Below, one piece after another: positions 1-5,160 of a stretch of 5,304 bases of DNA. The position numbers and the translations under genes were made by a program. The stretch is from the NCBI GenBank assembly GCA_023132105.1, contig JAGLYS010000046.1, forward strand, positions 1-5,304, given 5' to 3'. The notes under the pieces were generated by a model. The model saw only the letters and a program-made list of their open reading frames with translations, was not told where the DNA came from and searched no databases. Origin of the DNA: Caldifarciminota bacterium. GTDB lineage: Bacteria > Hydrothermota > 32-111 > QNBC01. Numbering within the stretch: the first letter of the stretch is position 1; each line of letters starts with the position of its first letter.

Positions 1-135
1 AAAACCGTCATTTGATAAATTATAAGGTGGGTCTGCAAATATTAAATCAACACTCTCCTTTGGTAGTTTCCCTAATACCTTTAATACATCACCAAGGTAG
101 ATCCTTATTCCTATTTCTTTATAATATGCTTCCAA
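1..135 (-). CDS. DNA methyltransferase (N6-adenine/N4-cytosine, beta-class), N-terminal fragment cut by window edge
   Basis: A site-specific DNA methyltransferase that would transfer a methyl group from S-adenosylmethionine to an exocyclic amino group of adenine or cytosine. Only the first 45 codons are inside the window. The catalytic motif IV, D-P-P-Y followed by N-L, sits at residues 35-38 (bases 33-22), preceded by V-D-L-I-F-A. Just before it is I-R-I-Y-L-G-D-V-L, the usual opening strand of this family. Motif IV close to the N terminus, before any SAM-binding FxGxG motif, is the permuted order of the PF01555-type beta class. DPPY rather than SPPY favours adenine as target. The open frame has no ATG; I place the start at TTG (135-133), with GGGAG at 150-146 as a possible ribosome site 10 nt upstream. 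A stop lies 9 nt before the TTG in this frame. The alternative, a frameshifted longer gene, is described in the findings. Whether a restriction enzyme accompanies it cannot be seen here. Confidence 0.85.
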   Translation of the reverse strand, partial: MEAYYKEIGIRIYLGDVLKVLGKLPKESVDLIFADPPYNLSNDGF

Positions 136-221
136 TTTTCTTTATCTCCCGTTTCATTTGCATGTTTTTATATTCAATGTGATTATAAATCATTCCCCTT
201 TATCTGCAGTGCCTTCCTCTA

Positions 222-854
222 TTATTTCCCATATATAAATATACAACTACCATCCTTAATCGTATCGATTATCTTCTTTGACAATTCCATAGGCAATGCA
301 GGGCATCCCCAACTTTTACCTAATCTACCGTATTTTCGTATAAAATCCTCACTTACATAACTTGCTCCGTGAATTATAATCCCTCTTTTTCTTGCATTAT
401 CATTAATATTTTTTTCAATACCATCTAATTTAAGCGAATAACCATGTTTTCCTATAAATGTTTCTCCTGAAATAAAAAAACCGTTACAGCTCATTTTTGA
501 ATTTTCTCTATTTGAAAATTTATTTGCATAAATATTTCCCGAATTTTTTCCATGTGCTACCAAACAATGATATAGCAATATGATATTTTTAAGATCGATC
601 ACATAAAATCTTTTCTCTTGAGAAGATTTTGAATAATCGATAATTGCTATTACATTATCTTTCTCCAATTCTATTTTCATAAATCCATCCATAGCTACCT
701 CAAATATTTCATAATCAATAATCGTTGATAATTTACATTTTTCATAAATATTTTTAACATTGTACTTAATTCGATTACTATAAATTGCACTAATATTAAA
801 AGCAATCAAAACAACCATTAACATACTAAATTTTGAAATAGAGAATCTATTCAT
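222..854 (-). CDS. Exported murein L,D-transpeptidase catalytic domain family protein (YkuD_2-like)
   Basis: Predicted cell-wall enzyme of the cysteine L,D-transpeptidase fold, which forms or exchanges peptidoglycan cross-links, or anchors proteins, through an acyl-enzyme on a catalytic cysteine. The 210-aa product has a short charged start and a hydrophobic segment at about residues 9-26, a signal peptide or membrane anchor that would place the domain in the periplasm. The catalytic region spans about 80-210. F-Y-V-I-D-L (83-88) is followed by V-A-H-G-K-N-S-G (99-106), G-E-T-F-x-G-K-H-G-Y-S (130-140), the histidine motif I-H-G-A (161-164, His162) and S-W-G-C-P-A (181-186, Cys184). This spacing matches the family I know from Bacteroidota-type genomes, and all key residues are present. 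It lies 29 bp after the PLP-enzyme gene and probably shares its transcript. No good Shine-Dalgarno precedes the ATG. The substrate (cross-linking or another acceptor) cannot be told from sequence. Confidence 0.92.
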   Translation of the reverse strand: MNRFSISKFSMLMVVLIAFNISAIYSNRIKYNVKNIYEKCKLSTIIDYEIFEVAMDGFMKIELEKDNVIAIIDYSKSSQEKRFYVIDLKNIILLYHCLVAHGKNSGNIYANKFSNRENSKMSCNGFFISGETFIGKHGYSLKLDGIEKNINDNARKRGIIIHGASYVSEDFIRKYGRLGKSWGCPALPMELSKKIIDTIKDGSCIFIYGK

Positions 855-883
855 ATATCAATCGTTATTCAAATGACATTCTA

Positions 884-2050
884 TCATTTTAATGCTCTTT
901 CAATCCTACTAAGCCCTTCTTCCAATAACGATCTGGGACATGCAATGCTCATTCGTTGAAAACCTTCTCCCCCGGGACCGAATAATATTCCATCGGAAAG
1001 TCCGACTCTTGCTTTTTTTACAATAAGTTTTTTTAACCTTTCATTATTTAAATTAAGATTTCTAAAATCCAACCACATAAGATATGTACCTTCCGGTTTG
1101 ATAGCTTTTACTTTTACAATTCTTTCTTTAAAATAATTCATAACATATTCAACATTTTCTTCAAGATAGAAAAGTAGTTGTTCAAGCCATTCCTCTCCAT
1201 ATTTATAACTTGCTTCAAGTGCTACCAAACCGAAAATGTTACAAAGCATAAGTCCTAATCCTTCCTTCCTGTTCTTAAAGTCATCATATAATTTTTTATT
1301 TGTTATTATTGCAATAGATGTTGTTAATCCGGCAATATTAAATGTTTTGCTTGGAGCGATAAGAGTGATAGTATTATTGGCAAGTTCTTCGGAAAGAGAT
1401 GCAATCGATATATGTTTATGGTTTTTATAAATTATATCGGAATGTATTTCATCGGAAATAATTAATAAATTATTCTCTAAACATATTTCACCAAGTTTTT
1501 CAAGTTCCTCCTTTGTCCATACCCTTCCGACAGGATTATGAGGATTACATAACATTAGCATTTTAACATGAGAATCTATTTTACTTTTTAAATCCTCAAA
1601 ATCCATTTGATATTTACCATTTTCTATCTTCAATCGATTTACGATTAGCTGTCTTCCGTTCTCTCTAATGACAGTAAAGAATGGTGCATATACAGGAGAT
1701 TGAATAATAACTTTATCCCCGGGTTTTGTAAAAGCAAGAATGGAAATTACAAGACTCGGAACAATGCCCTGTATTTGTATAATCCAATCCTTTTCTATTC
1801 TCCAGTTATGTCTAATGTCCATCCAGTCTATAATAGATTGATAAAAACTATTGGAAATATCCGTATATCCGTAAACACCATGTCTGGCTCTTCTTTTAAT
1901 AGCATCGATAACAGGTTTGGGGGATTGGAAATCCATATCCGCTATCCACATAGGTAAAATATTTTTATTCCCAAACATCTCATAATTAAAATCCCATTTT
2001 ATACTATTTGTTCCTTTTCTGTTTATTCCTTTATCGAAATCGTAATTCAT
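884..2050 (-). CDS. MalY/PatB-family PLP-dependent enzyme (cystathionine beta-lyase-like C-S lyase or aminotransferase)
   Basis: Cytosolic fold-type I pyridoxal-phosphate enzyme. The MalY/PatB group typically cleaves the C-S bond of cystathionine or cysteine conjugates to give pyruvate, ammonia and a thiol, although annotations often say aminotransferase. The 388-aa product has the usual family length. Visible motifs are W-I-A-D-M-D-F (35-41), Y-G-Y (60-62), N-P-H-N-P-V-G (169-175), the PLP-ring aspartate in S-D-E-I-H-S-D (199-205), S-K-T-F-N-I-A-G (234-241) with Lys235 as the expected Schiff-base lysine, and the C-terminal arginine motif G-F-Q-R-M-S-I-A-C-P-R (363-373). I chose the ATG at 2050 because M-N-Y-D-F-D-K is the normal family start and GAGAGG (2063-2058) lies 7 nt upstream. 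A TTG five codons earlier overlaps that ribosome site and is unlikely. The gene heads a unit with the L,D-transpeptidase and probably the methyltransferase. Beta-lyase versus transaminase activity is not settled by sequence. Confidence 0.93.
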   Translation of the reverse strand: MNYDFDKGINRKGTNSIKWDFNYEMFGNKNILPMWIADMDFQSPKPVIDAIKRRARHGVYGYTDISNSFYQSIIDWMDIRHNWRIEKDWIIQIQGIVPSLVISILAFTKPGDKVIIQSPVYAPFFTVIRENGRQLIVNRLKIENGKYQMDFEDLKSKIDSHVKMLMLCNPHNPVGRVWTKEELEKLGEICLENNLLIISDEIHSDIIYKNHKHISIASLSEELANNTITLIAPSKTFNIAGLTTSIAIITNKKLYDDFKNRKEGLGLMLCNIFGLVALEASYKYGEEWLEQLLFYLEENVEYVMNYFKERIVKVKAIKPEGTYLMWLDFRNLNLNNERLKKLIVKKARVGLSDGILFGPGGEGFQRMSIACPRSLLEEGLSRIERALK

Positions 2051-2057
2051 TTTATTA

Positions 2058-2063
2058 CCTCTC
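2058..2063 (-). promoter_or_regulatory. Ribosome binding site of the PatB-like gene
   Basis: GAGAGG on the minus strand, 7 nt before the ATG at 2050. It fixes the start there rather than at the TTG (2065-2063), which overlaps the site itself. It lies 8 nt downstream of the base of the 17-bp hairpin at 2072-2111. Confidence 0.75.
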
Positions 2064-2071
2064 AAATTGGA

Positions 2072-2111
2072 AAAATCATCATATAATTCTATAAAATTAT
2101 ATGATGATTTT
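2072..2111 (-). terminator. Perfect 17-bp AT-rich hairpin with T-tract; terminator or leader hairpin
   Basis: Bases 2072-2088 and 2095-2111 are exact inverted repeats (17 bp) around a 6-nt loop. Read on the minus strand, the second arm runs into T5 (2075-2071), and the first arm opens with A4, so it has an intrinsic-terminator shape in either direction. The stem has few G-C pairs (four), so it is weaker than a classical terminator. It lies about 140 nt after the stop of the last gene of the upstream operon but only 21 nt before the ATG of the PatB-like gene, so it could instead be a leader hairpin of that gene. No plus-strand gene is nearby to use it from the other side. Confidence 0.6.
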
Positions 2112-2124
2112 CAAGTAGTAAGAT

Positions 2125-2153
2125 ATATTATGAGCATTGCTTAACAAAGTTAA
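2125..2153 (-). promoter_or_regulatory. Weak candidate promoter for the PatB-like gene
   Basis: On the minus strand TTAACT (2153-2148, 4 of 6 to TTGACA) and TAATAT (2130-2125, 4 of 6 to TATAAT) are 17 bp apart. An overlapping CATAAT (2132-2127) is a better -10 but gives a 15-bp spacer. Transcripts would start near 2118, just before the 17-bp hairpin. In such AT-rich DNA matches of this quality are expected by chance, so this is tentative. Confidence 0.3.
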
Positions 2154-2170
2154 TTATATTAACATTGTTA
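2142..2170. promoter_or_regulatory. Interrupted dyad, 13-bp arms, operator candidate
   Basis: Arms 2142-2154 and 2158-2170 are inverted repeats, with 12 of 13 positions pairing around a 3-bp centre (single mismatch 2148/2164). Outer halves read TAACAA and TTGTTA. The dyad covers the -35 candidate of the PatB-like gene, as expected for a repressor operator, but it could equally form an RNA hairpin. No regulator gene is in the window. Confidence 0.35.
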
Positions 2171-2173
2171 TTA

Positions 2174-2236
2174 TGGCTGTCCGTAAGCCAATCTACCTCA
2201 TTGGTTGTAGTGTGCTATTGCTAAAGAAAGGGGGGG
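2174..2236. other. Structured intergenic segment with competing short inverted repeats and a G7 run
   Basis: This stretch of the 200-bp gap is visibly less AT-rich than its surroundings. CCAAT (2188-2192) pairs with ATTGG (2200-2204), and AGCCA (2186-2190) pairs alternatively with TGGCT (2174-2178), so the two stems exclude each other. A run of seven G (2230-2236) abuts a GGATCC palindrome. I see no coding potential or known riboswitch core. It may be a decayed dispersed repeat or simply chance structure. Confidence 0.25.
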
Positions 2237-2250
2237 ATCCTCTTTGTGAT

Positions 2251-2946
2251 TTATCTTATATCGAATTCCTTTTCTATCTTATCAATAAGTTTATTATTAT
2301 TCTCAATTGTAAACTTCCAGGCAGCACTAACATTCCCTTTGTAATATTTTAAAAAAACCGGCAATATAAAAATAAATGAACTAATATCCCTGTTCTTTAT
2401 CAAATAATATGAATAGTACAGGAAAAGACCGTTAATCGTCATAGCTACAATACCGTCTTTCCAGTGTCCTGCTGCAATCTGACCACTACCCGGGATTAAA
2501 TATGATATATTTTTGTTTAAATAAGGGTTTGCAAATTTATATTTGTATCTAAGCTTATTTAATATAATACTACTTTTACCGAATTCACCGGACCTTGCGA
2601 GACTAAGTGCAAGAATCATACTATCGCTTCTTACAATAGTATTTTCAAGTATACTATTAAGAAGAGAATACTGCCTGTTAAGATAAACCGCTTTATATAA
2701 ATTTCTTATGGCATAATTATCATCTGTAATCGAGTAAATCTTACTATAATATAAAGATGCTTTAATGTAATCTTTTTTTAGGAAATAAGCATCAGCCAAT
2801 TTTTTAAATACAGGCAAGGAATCATCCTTATTATAAAACAATTCTCTTTTATATTCTATAATGGCTTGATTGTAATTTTTCTTTATCAATAGAGAATCGG
2901 CAAAATTGGATGTAGAAATCAGAATGAGTAAATAATTTAAAACCAT
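2251..2946 (-). CDS. TPR-like membrane protein with C-terminal PGSGQ/DG module (second paralogue)
   Basis: No established function. The 231-aa product begins with a hydrophobic leader (about 2-16), then TPR-like helical repeats over about 17-135 with the alternating pattern Y-N-Q-A-I-I-E-Y-K-R (25-34), A-D-A-Y-F-L-K-K-D-Y-I-K-A-S-L-Y-Y (51-67) and L-A-R-S-G-E-F-G-K-S (116-125). At 138-166 comes A-N-P-Y-L...L-I-P-G-S-G-Q-I-A-A-G...K-D-G-I, then two hydrophobic segments (about 168-184 and 188-201) and Y-Y-K-G-N (201-205). The P-G-x-G-Q...G...D-G turn before paired membrane helices resembles TM2/DUF5683-type modules seen after TPRs in envelope proteins. The upstream gene has the same layout, so the two are probably diverged duplicates. 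Its ATG overlaps the previous stop by 10 nt with no Shine-Dalgarno, implying coupled translation. It is the last gene of the operon. A partner-binding or scaffold role at the membrane is inference. Confidence 0.85.
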   Translation of the reverse strand: MVLNYLLILISTSNFADSLLIKKNYNQAIIEYKRELFYNKDDSLPVFKKLADAYFLKKDYIKASLYYSKIYSITDDNYAIRNLYKAVYLNRQYSLLNSILENTIVRSDSMILALSLARSGEFGKSSIILNKLRYKYKFANPYLNKNISYLIPGSGQIAAGHWKDGIVAMTINGLFLYYSYYLIKNRDISSFIFILPVFLKYYKGNVSAAWKFTIENNNKLIDKIEKEFDIR

Positions 2947-3659
2947 TTTGAAAATTTCAATTTTATAAGTTCATTGTTTTTATAAACATCAATCGAATAA
3001 TTATTATAGATTTTACAAGCTTTATACGAACCGTACAAATTTCCCATATATAACAATGCGGAAATTACTCCATATGTATATCCGAATACTCTATTGTTAT
3101 CCCTGAAATACAGATAACTTGAAAGTGCAGATGAGCCTATAAGCATAAATGAATATATACCATCGAATGTTCTACCTGCATATACCCTTCCCATCCCCGG
3201 AATAATTATTGATAATGTTAAACCTAAATACGGATTTTTTAATTTAGGAGGATTCGAAATATCAATATATTTTCCAGCTCTGTTAAATCTATTTTCAAGT
3301 ATATAAGAAATGCCTATCAATGTATCATTTCTAAAATAATCATTTCTTGCTCGTTCCATATCTCCTAACATCATATAAGATATGCCTTTCAGGTTATTGA
3401 TCTTATCATTATTTTCTAATTTATTGAGTTCATATAAAGCATCCTTATAATTCCCAATCCTCATATTCAATCGAGATATCTTAATATGAATACCGTCCGT
3501 ATTATAAATTTGACTGCTATCAATTAATAATCTTTTATATTCAATAATCGAGGATTCTATCTCACCTTCATTCTCAAGATAATGAGCGAATGTATTATCA
3601 AGGGCATTTGAAAAGCAAAAGACAGGAGTCATAATCAGAAATATTAGTATTTTATTCAT
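2937..3659 (-). CDS. TPR-like membrane protein with C-terminal PGMGRVYAGR/DG module (first paralogue)
   Basis: No established function. The 240-aa product starts with a good signal-peptide-like segment M-N-K-I-L-I-F-L-I-M-T-P-V-F-C-F-S-N-A (1-19). About 24-135 is TPR-like, with I-I-E-Y-K-R-L-L (38-45), Y-K-D-A-L-Y-E-L-N-K (71-80), L-K-G-I-S-Y-M-M-L-G-D-M-E-R-A (90-104) and a short last unit L-E-N-R-F-N-R-A (121-128). Residues 141-168 read K-N-P-Y-L...I-I-P-G-M-G-R-V-Y-A-G-R...D-G-I, followed by hydrophobic segments (about 169-184 and 192-207) and Y-M-G-N-L-Y-G-S-Y (204-212). The next gene carries the same three landmarks (N-P-Y-L, P-G-x-G, Y-x-G-N) in the same order. The ATG at 3659 is preferred because it opens the signal peptide and overlaps the yidD stop by 8 nt. 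An in-frame ATG at 3761 would put 34 polar residues in front and lie deep inside yidD. Confidence 0.87.
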   Translation of the reverse strand: MNKILIFLIMTPVFCFSNALDNTFAHYLENEGEIESSIIEYKRLLIDSSQIYNTDGIHIKISRLNMRIGNYKDALYELNKLENNDKINNLKGISYMMLGDMERARNDYFRNDTLIGISYILENRFNRAGKYIDISNPPKLKNPYLGLTLSIIIPGMGRVYAGRTFDGIYSFMLIGSSALSSYLYFRDNNRVFGYTYGVISALLYMGNLYGSYKACKIYNNYSIDVYKNNELIKLKFSKWF

Positions 3660-4008
3660 ACCATTCAGGCAAATCATTAAGCTTGTATCCCCTATTTCTT
3701 GTCTCAACAACCGGATAGTACCTATTTGCATATCTCCATGCCGTTCCATTACATCTCTCAAGTCTGTCGATTGCCATTAAAACACCTTTCAAGCCATATT
3801 TTGACACTGCCTGTTGTGCAAAGTGAGAACAGCTTGGTTCAAAAACACATACTTCACCTTGCTGTTTCGAAATAGTATTTTGATACAATTTTATCCCCAT
3901 ATTTATAATAAACTTATCTTCACGAAATTGCGTTTCCTTTTTCGGTTTCACGATATAAATTTGTGTTGTATTAAGAAAAAGAGATAAAATAATTAATTGA
4001 GCTACCAT
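3652..4008 (-). CDS. yidD: YidD-family membrane protein insertion efficiency factor with added N-terminal hydrophobic leader
   Basis: YidD proteins are small inner-membrane-associated proteins thought to help Sec/YidC-dependent insertion; their biochemical action is unclear. The 118-aa product has the family core: I-K-L-Y-Q-N-T-I-S (39-47), C-V-F-E-P-S-C-S-H-F-A (54-64, Cys54 and Cys60), A-V-S-K-Y-G-L-K-G-V-L-M-A-I-D-R-L-E-R-C-N (67-87, Cys86). Two things are unusual. First, residues 1-20 (M-V-A-Q-L-I-I-L-S-L-F-L...) are hydrophobic and precede a polar linker, like a signal peptide or anchor not found in the short classical protein. Second, the usual R-C-N-P...G-x-D-P-V-P tail is replaced by R-C-N-G-T-A-W and a different 30-residue end. 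Its neighbours are not rpmH, rnpA or yidC, the classical yidD setting. The ATG overlaps the stop of the LolA-like gene by 7 nt. It may be a periplasm-facing variant with an altered job, which is inference. Confidence 0.9.
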   Translation of the reverse strand: MVAQLIILSLFLNTTQIYIVKPKKETQFREDKFIINMGIKLYQNTISKQQGEVCVFEPSCSHFAQQAVSKYGLKGVLMAIDRLERCNGTAWRYANRYYPVVETRNRGYKLNDLPEWYE

Positions 4009-4655
4009 TCCACCACTTTTATTTCCGCATTTTCTGGAATTTCAAAATTCTTTATACTATCAGGCACATTATCTATTTTGACAATATCAATATATTTAAC
4101 GATTTTAACACTACTGTCCTCTTTAGTATAAGTAATAGTTTTTAAATAAAAAGGAATATTTTTATCTTCTACCAAATTATAACAATCGAAATAACTCTTG
4201 CGTAAGATATTGTCCTTTTGATCTATTATTTCCATTGTATATATTAAATTTTTCTTAAAAGATAATTTTAAATACTTTATAGGTGCTTTCTTGATAGGAG
4301 AATAATATTTTATAAAGTACCCCTCTTCATAATCCTTTTTAACAAGTATTAGTCCCATTTTATTGAACATTTCATCATTCAGAATCGGTAAAAAGTTTCC
4401 CGATGCATCAACCTCAGATACAGGATTTTCTGTCACTATTTTAAATGCTTCATTCGATTCGGGATAATATATTATTAATGTGTCTTTATTATTTAACAAT
4501 ATCTGGTTCACAGGATAATCTACATGAATGTAAGAGATTGAAGGGGGATTCATATAGAATCTCCCTTCGATTGAATCCTTTGTTGTATTATTAACATTAA
4601 CCTGAATAAAAGAACCTGAAAATATTGTTGTTAAAATAATTAAGAGATTTACCAT
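4002..4655 (-). CDS. LolA-like outer-membrane lipoprotein carrier-type protein
   Basis: Probable periplasmic protein of the LolA/LolB-like lipoprotein-carrier fold, which binds acyl chains in a curved beta-sheet. The 217-aa product has a short hydrophobic leader (3-13), then the pattern I recognise from divergent LolA homologues: S-F-I-Q-V (15-19), an I-E-G-R-F-Y-M-N-P-P strand (29-38) in the place of the G-x-L-Y-Y-x-x-P motif, I-H-V-D-Y-P (43-48), L-I-I-Y-Y-P-E-S-N-E-A-F-K-I (60-73), K-K-N-L-I-Y-T-M-E-I-I-D (134-145), and a final F-E-I-P-E-N-A-E-I-K-V-V-E-W (204-217). Beta-strand alternation runs through the whole chain. Identity to classical LolA is evidently low, so a different lipid or protein ligand is possible. 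The ATG at 4655 shares one base with the previous stop (TAATG) and opens the leader. An in-frame ATG at 4736 would overlap the upstream gene by 82 nt. No Shine-Dalgarno is seen, which fits translational coupling. Confidence 0.7.
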   Translation of the reverse strand: MVNLLIILTTIFSGSFIQVNVNNTTKDSIEGRFYMNPPSISYIHVDYPVNQILLNNKDTLIIYYPESNEAFKIVTENPVSEVDASGNFLPILNDEMFNKMGLILVKKDYEEGYFIKYYSPIKKAPIKYLKLSFKKNLIYTMEIIDQKDNILRKSYFDCYNLVEDKNIPFYLKTITYTKEDSSVKIVKYIDIVKIDNVPDSIKNFEIPENAEIKVVEW

Positions 4656-5050
4656 TAATAAGTAAATATATATGCACCATATATGGCAACATATACAATA
4701 TTTAAGACCACATAGGCTAAACTTGAAACAACACAACCGATAACAGCCTGTTTTGTTTGAATGCTTTTCCCAACTCTCTTATATTCATCCGTATATACGG
4801 CTACATATTGAGATGACTTACCTATAAGTCTTGAAGCTCCCGGAGTAGGTTCTATAATATATGCCGCACCTACACCTAATATACCGAATAAACATCCTGC
4901 CCCGAACCATAACGCTCCGTTTACATCAGCATTTGCATCTCTATGGGCATCTATTACAGCACTACCCATACCATTTGTCTCAACTGCATTTACCATTAAA
5001 GGTGTAATCAGCAATATAACCGACATTGTAATTACAATAAATCTTTTCAT
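4655..5050 (-). CDS. Conserved-type small membrane protein of unknown function, first gene of the envelope operon
   Basis: Function not known. The 131-aa product has a textbook signal peptide (M-K-R-F-I-V... with V-N-A at 20-22 as a likely cleavage site). A short acidic stretch, V-I-D-A-H-R-D-A-N-A-D-V-N (32-44), is followed by a glycine-rich membrane helix (about 46-66, with G-A-G-C-L-F-G-I-L-G-V-G). A conserved-looking loop P-T-P-G-A-S-R-L-I-G-K-S-S-Q-Y-V-A-V-Y-T-D-E-Y (68-90) leads to K-S-I-Q-T-K-Q-A (95-102) and a second long hydrophobic segment (about 102-129). I recall proteins of this D-A-x-x-D-V-N / G-K-S-x-x-Y-V-x-x-Y-T-D-x-Y pattern from low-GC candidate-phylum genomes, but cannot name a family. 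It has the only strong Shine-Dalgarno in the operon and sits just behind a near-consensus promoter, so it should be the best-translated member. Its stop overlaps the next start by one base. Confidence 0.85.
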   Translation of the reverse strand: MKRFIVITMSVILLITPLMVNAVETNGMGSAVIDAHRDANADVNGALWFGAGCLFGILGVGAAYIIEPTPGASRLIGKSSQYVAVYTDEYKRVGKSIQTKQAVIGCVVSSLAYVVLNIVYVAIYGAYIFTY

Positions 5051-5054
5051 TGTT

Positions 5055-5061
5055 CCTCCTT
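5055..5061 (-). promoter_or_regulatory. Consensus Shine-Dalgarno of the first operon gene
   Basis: AAGGAGG on the minus strand, 4 nt before the ATG at 5050. It is a full anti-SD match and stands out because none of the four following genes has a comparable site. Confidence 0.9.
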
Positions 5062-5075
5062 ATTTTATTTAGACA

Positions 5076-5104
5076 ATTTTATCATAGTATAATATATATG
5101 TCAA
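5076..5104 (-). promoter_or_regulatory. Near-consensus sigma70-type promoter of the five-gene operon
   Basis: On the minus strand TTGACA (5104-5099, 6 of 6) and TAAAAT (5081-5076, 5 of 6) are separated by exactly 17 bp. Transcription should begin near 5069, giving a leader of about 19 nt that includes the Shine-Dalgarno. DNA upstream of the -35 is rich in short A and T tracts that could act as an UP element. Confidence 0.8.
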
Positions 5105-5160
5105 TAAATTTTGATTATATAAATAAATTGTATAAATAAATAGATATGTGCGAATACAAG

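Noticed and set aside
1236..1430. Plus-strand ORF of 64 codons
   Set aside because: Lies wholly inside the PatB-like gene on the opposite strand; no ribosome site and no recognisable domain, so it is a shadow.
1700..1957. Plus-strand ORF of 85 codons
   Set aside because: Antisense to the well-supported N-terminal half of the PatB-like gene, with low-complexity, unrecognisable product.
2051..2250. SAM riboswitch or T-box in the leader of the PatB-like gene
   Set aside because: No conserved core of either class is visible; the leader has only short stems and a simple AT-rich hairpin.
2137..2352. Plus-strand ORF of 71 codons spanning the intergenic gap
   Set aside because: About half is antisense to the second TPR gene; it runs through the G7 tract and inverted repeats and lacks a ribosome site.
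3660..3761. Longer N terminus for the first TPR protein starting at 3761
   Set aside because: Would overlap the conserved yidD C terminus by about 110 nt and bury a clear signal peptide.
4656..4736. Longer N terminus for the LolA-like protein starting at 4736
   Set aside because: Would add 27 cysteine-rich residues read from inside the upstream gene; the TAATG start at 4655 opens directly into a leader peptide.
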